Translations under genes and position numbers: made by a program
From: Neelides folsomi
Lineage: Eukaryota; Arthropoda; Collembola; Neelipleona; Neelidae
Length of the DNA: 64,000 nucleotides
Reading direction: 5' to 3'
Assembly (NCBI GenBank): GCA_034687125.1
Contig: JAQGBZ010000016.1
Span: 397,298-461,297, forward strand
Part shown: one piece after another, positions 29,201 through 43,200 of the stretch
Layout: each line of letters opens with the position of its first letter
How positions within the stretch are numbered: position 1 is the stretch's first letter
Notes under the pieces: generated by a model
Databases searched by the model: none
The model's input: the letters and a program-made list of their open reading frames with translations, nothing else
What the model was told of the DNA's origin: nothing

Positions 29201-30439
29201 TCCTGTCTCCAAGCATCCAATTTCCAAGATCCAGATCCAATATCAAAGAGAATAATTTGAGGATTTCCGTCGACCAACCAGCGTCCTGATTTTACCTATT
29301 TTTTCAATTTATCTTAATTAACTTATTGTTAATTAACCATGTTTTAAGTTATACCTATATATGCCGCCGATTTAAAAAAATGTCCTTACACTAACTGCAG
29401 GGCCTCTGTTAAGTTACATTAGGCTTATGTGTATTGCATAAATGTATAAATATGGAGATTTCTACTTGAATCATCTAAATACCTATTTTATTTAACAAGT
29501 GAATAATAGTCTAGCTTAATTATTTTAATTATTTATGTCTTGTGCAAATAATGTTTTGACCAATAATAACTTTTGTGCCCATAATGTCCACATAAATATA
29601 ACTAGGTAAGTTTAAGTACATAGGTAAATACATATCACAATATATGTAAAACGTGTAAATATCTAACTAAATAAATAGTTTTAGCGTTAGTTAGTTTATC
29701 GCATTTATAATGACACAATAGTCTACATCAATTAATTAGGGTGAGAAGAGGTTGGGGATATAAGTATTTATTTATACGCATGATAATGCCTTCCAATACT
29801 AATCATTATCATATCCCATACAGAGCCAGCCGACTTTCTGACTCTCGCGCACGTGGAACAATTGGCCTTGAATGAGAAGATGAAAATCATACGTATCTCT
29901 GTCCTGAAAGAATTATCATCTGATTCTGATAAATGTCTGATTTTAATATTATGGTTCATGTCCGCGGTAGGATTAAGTCATGTAAATAGCCATTAAAATA
30001 AATGAGTCTTTCTAATGAAGAAAAACCAGATCTCACAATGAATCCCATGTCACGCATTCGGTTGACAGCCGTCTGCAGTGGGTTGTTTTCAGGGAAATCC
30101 CCGATTTCCACTTCCTGCCTCGCGTACTGCTCTTTGTAAGGCCCCATCAAACAGTACTGATCTCCCAATTCTTCAGTGGAAACGTAGGCCTTTGACCGAA
30201 TCACAGTGTAGATGCCCCCGACTGGTCATTAACAACAAATTATTCCTAAATATCCGCCACTTAGATTCCACCGGGCATTTAGGGCCAAAGGATTGCGAAC
30301 CTTTATTAGCAGCTTCCCATGCAATCTCCAATGTCCATCGATTCTCCATTTGGGCCGTCTCTCCTTTGTCCATGAAAGCGAGGAGATCATGTTGGCTGTC
30401 GATCCGGTAGAATCTCCGGGAGGCTCGTTCTCTTGACAT
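26225..30439 (-). CDS. GYS: Glycogen [starch] synthase (694 aa)
   Basis: Transfers glucose from UDP-glucose to the non-reducing end of glycogen (cytosolic, GT3 family). Exons 5' to 3': 30439-30301, 30221-30027, 29285-28906, 28834-28726, 28544-28270, 28170-28004, 27696-27504, 27257-27083, 27023-26812, 26535-26332, 26260-26225; all in phase. Diagnostic stretches: [20 protein letters not shown] at the N-terminus, [65 protein letters not shown], and the catalytic loop [20 protein letters not shown]. The arginine-rich regulatory helix is visible ([12 protein letters not shown]). The tail is serine/proline-rich ([20 protein letters not shown]), matching the phosphorylated C-terminal regulatory sites of animal enzymes. 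An N-terminal regulatory segment ([15 protein letters not shown]) precedes the catalytic part. The intron between 27023 and 27083 is only 59 nt. Confidence 0.97.
29286..30026 (-). other. Largest glycogen synthase intron
   Basis: 741 bp, AT-rich. Its ends give the codon split G|GA before CGCTGGTTG. No element recognised. Confidence 0.6.
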
Positions 30440-31160
30440 CTCTTGAGCTTCGTGGGCGCCAAATATAACCGGCCCTCGTCAGCCCTAATTCTTCTCCTTT
30501 ATCCCAACAAACACCGGCAAGACACCGACACGGACGTCCACCCAAAACACGACCAAATTTCCCTGGCGCACTTGGAATTGGATTAAAGGATGGGTTTTAG
30601 GGAGGAGACGAGAACTTGAAACAATTCCTCTATTCAATTCTATGTCCTTTTCTCTCTCTTGACTTTTGAGTTACTGTGGAAGAAAAACTTCTGTGGGATG
30701 AAACACGTGAGAAATACGTGGCATTTATATAAGGATAAGTGTCTGTTGTGGGGTAGAGTAATTGAGTGATGCTATGCACAGCCTGAAATTGTAATACCAA
30801 TACTCTTATCATTATTACTATTAATAATATTAGTAATAGAACTTATCAGTTTTATGAAATAAGAGATTTATAATTTTCTTAACTTTTCCCATTTCAGATT
30901 CATCGATATGGATAAAGTAAAAAATAATGAACTTAGCAAAAATCCCAACAAAAACATATCAATAATATTACATCCTTAATGAAATATAAATGTTTATTAA
31001 ACAACAAAACATAGTTTAATAAGATTAATTTGGAATTTCTTATACACTTTTATAAATTATTATAATTATAAAAAGTATAATAATTTAGACGAAATAAAAT
31101 TTAAAATACCTTTTTGGTTAGGGGTGGAGGCTCATGGTCAGTGTAAACTTTATTAAATAC
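30440..31160. promoter_or_regulatory. Glycogen synthase upstream region
   Basis: 30440-30620 is markedly less AT-rich and directly precedes the start codon, so it probably contains 5'UTR and promoter. Beyond about 30830 the sequence returns to AT-rich spacer. No specific site can be supported. Confidence 0.35.
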
Positions 31161-31167
31161 TAGTATG

Positions 31168-32416
31168 CACCGTCCCTCATAATGATATTGGGGTTCAAGT
31201 TAGTATATATGTAGAGTTTACAAACTTTATACCAATCGAAAGAGCGTCAAATTCTGAATACAAAAGTTAATTCACTTCATAAATTTTAATTACAATTAAT
31301 TTTTACACGAGCGTCAAATGAAAATAACTCCGCCAATCACCCAAAATGCCGAATTCTAATCAAAAAAATTTAAAATCAAACTTATATATGATAATTGATT
31401 TATTACCTTTAATAATTTGTATTTCCTCCATTAGCAGCTTTAACAGCAACGATTCGTTTGGGAAATAGCCTTAAAAGGCTTTGAAGAAGAGTTCTGTCCG
31501 TTTTTAATTCATTGCAGACGCTAACAATTCGCGCTAAAAATTGATCTTCATTGCCTGAATTGTCTGGAAAGTCACCAATCATTTTTTTTTCAACTCTTTC
31601 TTTTAAAATGCTGCCAAGGTGCTCTGTAGGATTGAGATCAGGTGAATTTCCAAGCCATTGATAAAAAATCAATGGAATCACGTTTTGATAAAATAGCGTT
31701 TTGAAAATATTTACCATCCTAAGATTGGTCTTTTTCTTTTATTACATACATTAATGATTTTGCAGCGAAGCATAAAAAATCCCAATAACAGTAGGTTTTG
31801 AAGGAATTTTTACATGTTTTTCTGAAATCGTAACATTGTAGTTTGATAATGCCCACACACGGTCATTTTGAAAGTTGAGTTTTCTGACAAGGTAAATATA
31901 AAATTCATCGCTCGGGGCTAAGTGCAAAGCATCTTCATCATCCCAATTCTGAAGATATTCACAAAACCATAACATATCATTAATATTTAAGGTTGTCTTC
32001 TGGGGCTTTTCACATAAGGTTTAATTCCAATTGATTTACAAAATCTTCGCAGTTTCAGAATCGACATTTTGTTTTAGTCTTTTAACCATTATTTCAGTGG
32101 CGACGACTTCGCAGCCTCTCTTTTATTCGATGCTTAAATAATTAAATCTTTAGTTTCCTAAATAAATATTCCTTTTGGCCCATTGTTGAAAAAATTTAGT
32201 TTGCATTCATCATCACTCCGTCTCAGATCAAGTTTTAGGCTGAAGAATCTTCGTTTTTCTCAGGCGCTCGTAAAAATTAATTGTAATTAAAATTCATAAA
32301 GTGAATTAACTTTTGTACTCAGAATTTGACGCTCTTTCGATTGGTATAAAGGTCAAGTTTGTAAACTCTCTACATATATGCTAACTCGAACCCCAATATC
32401 ATTATGAGGGACGGTG
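31168..32416 (-). mobile_element. Tc1/mariner-like element with long inverted repeats (1249 bp)
   Basis: The ends are CACCGTCCCTCATAATG... and its reverse complement. Inverted repeats extend about 150 bp (31168-31316 and 32263-32416) with only scattered differences. Both sides are flanked by TAGTATG (31161-31167 and 32417-32423). The interior carries a decayed transposase on the minus strand. Confidence 0.88.
31409..31975 (-). pseudogene. Decayed Tc1-type transposase
   Basis: The upstream fragment (31975-31751) contains KLNFQNDRVWALS, recalling the region around the second catalytic Asp. The downstream fragment (31717-31409) contains WLGNSPDLNPTEHLGSILK, the conserved block with the last DDE-superfamily acidic position region, and ends AANGGNTNY. 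The two are in separate frames and the N-terminal DNA-binding part is absent, so it is inactive. Confidence 0.85.
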
Positions 32417-32423
32417 TAGTATG

Positions 32424-34231
32424 CATGTACATATGTAGGTATATGATATGTATACAATAGGCAGATTATTAACTTATTTTCATCACCATTACATATAAGA
32501 CTAATCTCACTAATAAGCAGTTGACTCTTTCTTAAGCAGTTGTCTCTTATTAATAAACAGTCGAGTCTTAACCTAGTAAACCTAGTCTCTCTTTTGCTAT
32601 ACCTGTATTATATTAGTCACCTATAAGTCTGAATATACATAATCTTATGTATGCTATATGATATTTAAACTAGACAGAACTTATCTTAATAATAATTTGA
32701 TTATTTTAAAAAATAGCAATTTTTAGATCTTCAATCAGGTAGAAATAATATGTTATATTTAATAAATATATTTGAATAAAATGAAATGAAAATCTTTCGG
32801 ATATGATATACATAATAATAGAGAACTTGATAAAATACTTATTATTTAAATGGTCATCAAATGGACTATAGAACGAGGAATAGTTAAAGTATATTTACAT
32901 TGTGTGGCAATAAAATATTACATTACTTTAAAGATATTCGTAAAAATATATTTTGCATTCCATAATAGAGTAGATGGTAGATCTCTTGAGAAAATTTGAT
33001 TACAATTACAAAGAGAATGAAAAAAATTAAAATAAGAATATTAAAAAATAATGAGCAACATTCTGGTGAAGTTTGATCAAAAGATATCAAAGATATCACG
33101 ATTTATCATTTAGTTGTTATAAACGTTTTATCATGTCTCTATGATTTGTTGACTTTGCCTTCCGAAACTAAATTTTTATTATAGTAAGTTAATTAAATTA
33201 AAAATTGAAATTCTTTTGAAACTTAAAACCATTCTCATTTTCTATCTCTTGAAACTTAAAACCATTCTCATTTCCATCTCTTCGTTCTTCCCTTCCAGCT
33301 CCTATTTATATTTAATGGCATGGTTGATTAGCCCAAGTGAATGTGAGTGAGGAGTTGTTTCAACGGCTAGTTTAACCAAAGTGATCGCTGCTCCACTCTC
33401 TCCACTTTCTCAACTCGTTCTCGATGGCGTGCGTTTTTTCCCGCTTCCGTCGATCCCTTCCCAGTATAAGAAGACCCTATTAGTTATATTAATTTTTACC
33501 CCCTTTGCCATCACATAAGTATGTATTCCTTTTATTGAAAAAGTTAGGTATAAAAATAAAGTTATACTAACTAAGTTTGGAAAGCATTGTAAAACAACGA
33601 GGAAAGTTTTATTGGAAAGAAGAGGGAAATTGGTATATTCGCGAGTGGTATATGAACATTGTAAGAGGAATTTCGTGACGTTGAGTTGGTGAAGCTGGGA
33701 GGAGAAAATCTTGGAATTTGTTGCAATGTTCTTCAGTGGGGTTCTGCCGTTCCTCTCGGTCACTTCAACTTCAAAACTTTCTCCTCAACGACTCTACATA
33801 AAAACTCGCCCCATTTCATCAAATTTTCTTCAAAGGTATGAAGAATTCTTACCATATAACCAAAACTTTAAACTTCAATACATACAATATATGTATGATA
33901 TTTATAATCTACGGACATATTTGGTAGTTATTAAATTTTTTGAAGACAATAACTAAATGCCTATTTTAAATTATATAAGATCTGTTTTCTAGTATTTCAT
34001 TACCAATTTCAGTAGGCATTTATTAAATTATTACGCCGATAGCAACTTAACTTTGGAATTTTTTTTGAAAAACTAGACAAATTCGTTATTGGTCATATTC
34101 TTCATCATAATGTAGAAAATATATTAAATAAAGCATAAAACATTGAATATGGATATTCTGAATATATTCTGAAAATCCAATTTGTTAATTCATTCTTAGG
34201 AATCAAAATACGTGAGCTTTGCTATCTTAAA
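32424..34231. other. AT-rich spacer upstream of the Ly6 gene
   Basis: Holds a 33-bp tandem duplication at 33216-33281 and a moderately GC-richer stretch at 33280-33480. A non-coding first exon of the Ly6 gene could lie here, but none can be shown. Confidence 0.4.
33216..33281. repeat. Two tandem copies of a 33-bp unit
   Basis: TTGAAACTTAAAACCATTCT... is repeated at 33216 and 33249, nearly identical, suggesting a recent slippage duplication. Confidence 0.85.
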
Positions 34232-37200
34232 ATGTCTCAAATTTGGAAACTGATAGCTGTCGGCGTCATCTCCGGAATTTTGAATGAATGTAAGAAAATC
34301 TTTTCTCTGCTGTAAATTTTTTAATGCAAACCCACGTAATGCAAACCCCTAGTTATGCTAATGTTACCTGAAAACAAATTTAAAAAGCTTTTAACTTTTA
34401 GGTGATATTATCGTATACCATATAATACACTGATATTAGGACAATTTTAAAATATTATATATTTAGTATTTTCATTCCTTACATCTTCCAATTCATTTTG
34501 ATTATAGCCTAAATAAGACTTAATTCTCTAAGCTTATCTTATTCATATAAACTTATTTGTTTATGCAACTGAATAAACAATAATCACGTGAATAATATAT
34601 ATGTATATGTAGATAGTTAAACATTGATACTATACATAGCTTATATAATTACACTTTATACATTTTAAGAATAAGTATTCAATATTTGCTTATAAGGTAT
34701 AATATAATAGAAATGCATGCGTTCTTACGTTAAAGATGAAATATCTATATTTCAGTGTCGAGCGTAATACCCTGTAATAAGAAGGTAATAGGGATCATTA
34801 TGAGGCATTTATTTGCATTAAGTCACCATGATTCAAGTTCTTCTTTGAATAGGCGATATTTCTCTCTTACTTTATAAAATATTCCTGACAATGAGTATAC
34901 TTTTTATAGAACATCTATACTAAAATATGCTGTTATTTGCACAGAACCTCCATATCTCCAAATATCTAGATTATCTTTAAAGGATTGAAAATGGTATAGG
35001 AATAGGGAATAATTCCCAATTTAAATATAATAATAATACCAAATTCATACCTAGTATGATATAAACATGTATACTTACCTAGGATACACTTAAGTATGCA
35101 CATATTTCACATATATCTATAATATTTATTAATAATGCACTTATGTATGTCGTGGCATTCTCACTAAAATGCTACATGGAGAAAGTTGAGAAAGATGTGC
35201 ATTTTATATGTAATAAAAATATAAAAGCTATCTAAATATTTAATATTTACATAGAGTAGTATGGTTTAACTATACTAAATACTACACTCATCGTTCTACA
35301 TATATAAAATAATATTATATGGATTATAGCACGAGATAACATTTATTTATTATGGTTAGTCTACCAATACGTGCTTTTAAAGTATTTTTGGAAAAGTATT
35401 TTTTGAGTAGGTAAATTTATGGAAGTCATTATAAGTATGTATACTATAGGAATGCGTATATGTATGTGTATAGTAGATGAAATGGATACCTAACATACTA
35501 ATAGAATTATGACATTATGACTTATTATGTGTATAGTATAAATACCTGCGTATATGGTGGATATTGAAAGAGCATAGCTAATAGGAATCTCAAGCTCATT
35601 TGGTCTTGTAAAATGTTGATTTGGCGATTAAGATAAGATGAAGGAATAATAGTTAGATTCACTTCATTCAAGAACATTCACTTTGGTGTGAGTAAACTTT
35701 GTTTTATCTTTCCCATGTGGGTTTTTTAGGAAAGAGATGAGATGAATTAGTTAGCAGTTGGAATTAAAATGACTTAACTTGACTATCATACATATATATT
35801 ATATAATGGATATAATGTATTAGCGTACGTGGATGTATGGAGGAGGGAACAAGTTCATATCCTTTATGCTCAATTTATCCCAATTATTCTTCCGAGCTCT
35901 CCAAAAACTTTCTCAACTTTCCCTTATCTGATTTCGGTCAACTTCTGAGTTTCCAATTCTCCTCATCATCGTAAAATATCCTCGGAACTAAGCGAAAATC
36001 CTCGAACATTTAACGTCCCCATTTCATGAATTCGAGCAACCTACTGTGAACAGATTAATTTAGGAGATGAAAAACACTTAGTCTAATGAATTTCCCCATT
36101 CCTCTGATTATAACCATTCATAAATTAATTTTGCGCATTAATGAAAAGTGATTCAAAAAATTGCCCATTCCTAGTTAATTATACTTGCATATTTGACTTG
36201 ACCTTTGTTAATCCTCAATCTTTAGTATTTTTTCAGCAATTTTAAAACGACAGTTTTAATTAATCTAATTAATCCATTTTTAAAAGTTGTTCAAACGATC
36301 AAGAGTCAACTATATTTAGTTGGCGATAAATATGGTAGTTCTATTTAGCAAACTACTTTATAAATGGACATCTCTATTGCTTTCACTTTCCAAACCATCC
36401 AACCTTTATCTACCTGTAGATGTGCGCTATGATGGAGGTTTAAATACGCTTATAAGAAATGCCCATTTGTATTGTATTAGTATAAAAATTGTAATCAGAA
36501 TAGGTCCTACGTACCTAAGATATATAAGTAGTTATACAATATAGTAGTAGTACACATTTATTTTTTATATTGAAATTTGCCTAGGAATAAATTCTTTTTT
36601 AATCTGGAAAGCTACAGGACATTTCAAGAACATTTGAATGCATATTTGTACTTACTCCAAAAGAATATTAATTTTATATCCATTGTGAGAACCCTCCATA
36701 TTGGCAAAGAGAACATTTCGTGAATACCATCTTTTTAATATCAGTCCTTTTTAATATTCCCATAAGCTGTAAGCAGATTAGAGCTTCGCAAATATTTACG
36801 ATTTTTATTTCTAAATATTTGATCAAATCTATTGATCTGTATGATCATGAAACTGAAATCTGTTTTTATAAATTTTTATTTTCATGCTACCTATGTACCT
36901 AGCCTATTTTAAATAATATTATATATAATGTATAGTATGTGGTATACTTATATATATTTATATTGAGGTTTAACATACTTATATTTATATGTATCTACAT
37001 ACCTAGATACTTTTTAAAAAATTACAGTAATTAACATAAATATCTTTATTTAAAGATATTCAATGGTATTCAACTTACTTATTGTTAGTATTAGTATTTA
37101 TAATATAATTAAATAATTAAATTTCTTTACTAATAATAGCAAAGAAAATCTCAACTACCGATACTTAATAAACATAAAGCTACAATAATAACAATACATA

Positions 37201-40200
37201 CATACATAATACGTAGGTATATCTATAGTAGGTGAATGTCATTATTTGTTGTTTTCTTTGATGGGATTTAGCAAGCCTGTATTAGTATTACCATTACTGA
37301 AAGACCAAAACGACTGATTAAAAGTAAAAGATCTCTTGTTTGACTTTAATTACATGTTAACATATCCAAAATACAAATAAATACTATGTTATAAATATTA
37401 GATATATTACATTACAAATAGTATAGAGTATGGTATTCATTTCCTTCTCCTTCCTCCGAGTATTTTCAACAAACCACAATGCTTTTAATAGTCACAATAG
37501 AAAAATCCATATGTATGGTATATGGTATACCTTACTTATATATATACACACTTTTTATCAATTAGTAAACCGGGTACACTTACATCGCAAGTACCTGTTA
37601 ATTTACAAATTTCAAAATCGCAAGTACCTGTTAGTTCAAATTAGAAAATTTCAAAACGAAACGATACGGTTTGGATTGTGTTTCGTTGGAGTTCTTGATG
37701 AGACCAAACATTTCAACTTGTTCTAATAATAAACTACGTATTGCAATTAGAGACTAATATATCCCGCAAATAGAGTTAGTTAGGTGAAAAATAAGGTAGC
37801 TTACCTCATTTAATTTACCTAATTAACCAAATTCCTGGCACGTTCATTTATAACATTAACAAAACATAACAAATAACCACAAAATCAAAATTTAATTAAA
37901 ATGAGTCCGTATACGCACATAGTACATTCTACCCACACATAATTTAATGAACCTTTAGATAATGTACATAGTATTTAAGTCAAACAACTCTGAATTATAC
38001 GTATATACAGTTAAATTAAAATTTTAACTTACTGTAAGTTCTTATCTAGTACCTACTATAGTACAGTACATCATTGCGTTGGTATCTTGGTTAAATTATA
38101 AAAATTTGTATAGAAAATCTATTTGCTACCTGTATGTATAAACTCTTAAACCCTATTACATTACATGTCCTCCCTACTTTAAGGATTATTTTTTATCCAA
38201 CTCTAATATTCATAATCATTCTACCCGTCAACTTTTTAGTATACATATGTTTACACCTAAAAATATTTATGGAGAAAAATCCTTTAAGTATAAAGGTTCT
38301 CAAATTTGGAACATTACCTTAAAAAGGTTTGATTGTGATATTAATTATAAACAATTTTCTTCGAAATTATTTACTTAAGTTTAAATATATATTTCTCTAT
38401 AATTTAGTTTTATTGTATATCAATTTGTAATTATTTTTAACTTTTAGGGGGTTAAAGAACTACCTATTTTCTAATAGGACATAACTTCCTTTATCATTAT
38501 AACATATATTGTAATTGTAGCAAAACCAATAACCTTGATGAATAAACTCATAATAATAATAAATATTTACTCTGATTTTCGTCCTATACCAAAATCTTTC
38601 ATGTACCATACAGTGTATTTTAAAGATTTGAGGGTTTGGTGAAAGGTTTCTTGTAAAAGCAGTTTAAGCCAAGAGGCCTGAGGAAACTGGCAATATTAGA
38701 GAAAGTGCGATGACGAAAGATAAATCAGGGCAAGATCTTGCCTTGATTTATCTCTTTATCTTTTGCAAGAGAATGAGAAGACGAATTATTCATCGGTAAA
38801 GAAGATCAAAATTAATAAAATATTTCCTCCATGATATCCTAAGGCACTTTCAAGAATATCGATATTAAGGAAATTTAAAAATCATAGTATATGTGCAAAA
38901 ATGAGACTTTCTGTTCGATTTCCTCTTGGCATAAACTATGCAAGATGATGAAGAGTCGGAGACGAAAAGGAGGAGCATTCATAAATAACGTGAAGAGAAA
39001 GAATTTCGTGGCTTATTTCTCACAAGAATGATTAAACTTTCATATTCATATCGTGTCCTAAAATATTTGTTAGATTCCGACGAATACCAGATATACATAT
39101 AACTACCATACAATACTCTACATATTGATAAAAGATATAAAAAGTAAGAACAGACTATGCCTATAAATATACAGGGTGGGCCATAAGTTGCTTTCTTCTT
39201 TATAAGATTGTTGGTTTAAAAAAGAAAGCAACTTATGGCCCACCCTGTATATTACATATCATACGAATCGTACCTATGTATTTGGACAAACATGCCTAGG
39301 TCTAACATTAAGTAGTATTTAACATACATACATAGTAGGTATAGTGTACATATATTTATATTTGTCACAAAAGTATTCGTACGTAGCAGAGCACAGAAGT
39401 TTAATTACATACATATTTTCAAATTGAAATGTTTTCATCCAAATGGTTATTTATCCAAAGAAAAAGATCATTTTGACTCTATTTTTTTGCAAACAATTAT
39501 TAGTTATTTATTATAATTATGATGCTTCACTAAACTTTACTTATTCGATCAATTCAAAAAATAAACAAGTATTAGTACAATGTCCAAACTTAAATACAAA
39601 TTTATTTATCGTTAGGTTCCATAAAATGAAAATTCAAGACAATTATGGTATAATTGTTCTCATTCTGAACTCATTCTAGCTCAATCGCTCGAGTTCACGT
39701 TCGCATTATAATATAAATGTAATACCTCATCATATATTTAAGTAATAATAGATTCAACTACTGACGATGAGTATTAATAAATATACTATATATATTTATA
39801 CCACACATTACATGCATTAATGTAAACTATATGTTATTAATGGGCCAATATAGTATTTTCTATAATTGGATGATGTGTTGCTGTGATGAACTGTGATGGT
39901 GGTGAGAGCATGTGTAAGCATTATGTTAACACAGACTTGGGTAACTGATTCATGAATTGTATAATTATTTCCCCTTGAATTGAGAGAGAGAAAGGAAGGA
40001 AGTGATGGCGTGCAAATAGGTGGAATCAATAAGACCCCTATATAGCCCATATCCGAAGTTGTATGGCGGCATGCGGGGAAGTTGCACGTAAGTGGCGAGG
40101 ATAAATGGGAGAAGGAAGCGAAGAGATGAGGAAGTGATGACTCGCCCGGTCTTACAATAAAACTCTCTTCCTCGCTCGCTCAGATGGCCTTTTCACGTTT

Positions 40201-43200
40201 TGGCCCAATCGAAGGTGACATGAGGGAATTGGTGGAGTTTCACTTTCATTTACTAAAAAGCTAAGATGATGATAAAAGCCGATGAAAAGAAAATGTAATT
40301 TAAGGTGAGTTCCAATCCAGATTCCAAAAACGGAATTCTTAAGACAAAGGCAAACTCAAACTTCTATACCCTGCAGTAGACTCTTTGTGAGAGATACTGT
40401 ATTTTGGGTTATATAATACGTATATTGAATATACTTTCCAATTTCATTTTATCTTGATGGGGTCCCATTAAGGTTTCTCTGCTCATCCGAAGCTCGACCA
40501 TTATTATGCAAATTACGAATCTACCTTTTCAATTGCTTATTGTCTTTAATGCTTAGACACAACTTGAACGGCTGCTCGTAGTTTCTCTTATTAACCTACT
40601 CCTATATTCAATTAACTCCCTTATAGAGAAGAACATTAAAAGGCTGACAGAATTTATTCAGCCGGAAGAATGTTAATTGGAAAATGTCACCTTTCACCGT
40701 CCCATCCAAATTCAAATATATTTAATCTTTGTTTTCTCTCTAAACTTATTAATGAGAGGAAAGTTCAATTTTCAATATTTAAAAATGAAAAATTCCAACA
40801 ATAACGTATCATAAGGTATCATTAGTTAAATAAAATCGTAATTCATAATTATGTTATTATTGCTGAATTCTTTCTAACGCATCAATTAAACAATTTCAAT
40901 ATAGTTAATATATTTTTCTATGGCTTGCTAAATACTCTAAATTAATACATATATATTATTTTTGATTTCATTAGGCGCTTCAGATATCATATGCTATGAT
41001 TGCGCGTTCGCCACAGCTGGGCCGAAAAAAGACGCTGAGCCATGTCTACCACAAAAGTTTGATTCGAGGGTTCTACAAACAACCAAATGTCAGAAGGGAT
41101 GCATTATCTCAATTATGTACGAGAAAGGTATGTACACAATCACTTCTTTTTTTAAGTAGAATAGGTCCATAAGGAAAAAATTACTAATCTTACTAACTCT
41201 GAACCTCTTTATACATTAAATGCATTAAACATGTAATCCATTTAAGCAAAAGTTTATAATATTTATGAAAAAGTATTTTAATATCGATATCTATGATATG
41301 AATAAAACATGAATACCTTTCTTTGAATTTATGAATTTAAAATATTTGTTATACATAGATACAGTTAGTGATATCAGTCACATGTAGGTATACCTAACAT
41401 TAAGTATGTAGTATCATATCGTGATATGCATACCATATAAACTTGTGAGAAATCACTTGAAGTAAATATTTATACAGGGTGTGTCTAAAGTCGATGCGTA
41501 ATTTAATTATTTAATAACTCTTAAGAGATTGTCTTAGATAAAAAAATTTTTAAGATAGCCATTTGATTACGAATTTATTACTTTATTATGTTGCAAACTA
41601 TAAGCAGAAATGGTTAAGCATTTAATAAACGAGTCACTTTCTTGGAGAAAGTGTGATTTCGTGAACTGGGCCCGGGAAATTTTGTATGGCTTCCATTGTC
41701 TGCCGAGAGCACCCGTTTCGTGGTCGTTTGGACACTGGACACATCAAAAGTAATTATCGTTGTTTGCCCATCATGTTAAAGCCACTTCACATAGGAGGAA
41801 GTAGACCCAACCCTACGATTCCAATTTAAAGAGAAAATTGGGAATTAAAACCATCCCCCAAAAACGAAATACCTGTGAAATCGACAGATATCACAGGTAT
41901 TTCACTCCACCCACTTGACTACTTTGGATTTGGCTACCTTAAGCAGCATATTTGGAATAGAGGAGCCAAAAGTATTTCGGGAGTTTGGAAAGTTTTGAAC
42001 CAGGAATGGAGTAAGTTTGACTTACAAAGGACAAGGCGGGTATTCGAAACTTGGAAAAGAAGGTGCCGTAAGGTTGTCGAACAAAATGTACAATACATTG
42101 AGAATGTTAAAGACATCCATTCACGGCGAATACCAATATACTAGGCTAAAATCTCAATTTGGAAAGCGTTTTTTGTATGTATGTAAATAGGCATTTTAAA
42201 TTTGTAAACCTTTAGTATCATGTAAGACCTTATATGTTACATAACAAAAGTATAGTTGTATTGAAATCAGGATATCTTATTCCATAGTTATATTATGCAT
42301 AATTTACAAATATGAATGTGATACAACATTATCAAAGTTTTTTACTTAATAGGCAGAGTTAGTTAGTATATGAACATTAATATGATATGTATAAGTATAT
42401 ATGGTATGTTGTGTTGTATAATATGTATGTATACATAGTACAAATATTATTATTATGTATTTAAATTTTACAATTTGCTGTTTCATTAGATTAAGAATAT
42501 TATCATCAAGCTTGCCTTTCAGAAGCGGAAATTGAATATTCTTATATAAATTCCGAGTAAATGAAACACAAATAATTGTCTAGAGTCCTGAGTTGCAAAT
42601 TATAGGAGAAATAAGAATACGTGAACAACTCGAAATGAAATAATTTGTGTGCTCAAGAAAATTACATGTGCATTTAGATATACTTAAAGTCCATTTCAAG
42701 AACTTACTAAGCTGAATTTGTGCAGAATTACATGTGTTGTTTATGTAACTCAGCTTCATAAGTTTGTGAAATGGGCTTTAACAAACTACATAATAAATAG
42801 TGCTATTTGTAGATTTCTACTTAATTTGCGAAAAATCTAAATTATGAATGATATGTGTATAATTTAATTAAGTCTTGTTGATTTCTATATTCGTGTAATT
42901 ATATGGGCACATAATATTATATATGTACTGTATTTATTTGGATTTTTGGATATACCTAATGTAAGGTTATTAAGGTTAAATATGTATGCACTTTTGTATG
43001 GTATGTAATTATACTGCTTTTTACTTATTATTAATAGTAATAGAATAGTCAGGCTTAAGACTATGGTATATGTTTTGTATGGCATCATTTAATGGAGCAG
43101 TAGAGAAAATTCCAATGGAGATAAATAACTTTTGATTTTTTAGACTGATAAAGGTTAATAGAATGTTTATTAACTCTTGAGCCTTGAGGGTAAATCAACA

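Larger units (their letters stand above)
34290..40974 (+). other. Ly6 intron 1 (6.7 kb)
   Basis: GTAAGA donor at 34290 and TTTCATTAG acceptor at 40974. AT-rich, with a 33-bp tandem duplication, a 42-bp palindrome and a palindromic MITE (listed separately). No internal gene seen. Confidence 0.7.

Noticed and set aside
28888-29289. 133-codon open frame antisense to glycogen synthase
   Set aside because: Shadow of the large exon at 28906-29285, whose minus-strand translation is clearly glycogen synthase.
33410-33763. 117-codon open frame, - strand
   Set aside because: No recognisable domain, odd composition, no supporting splice pattern.
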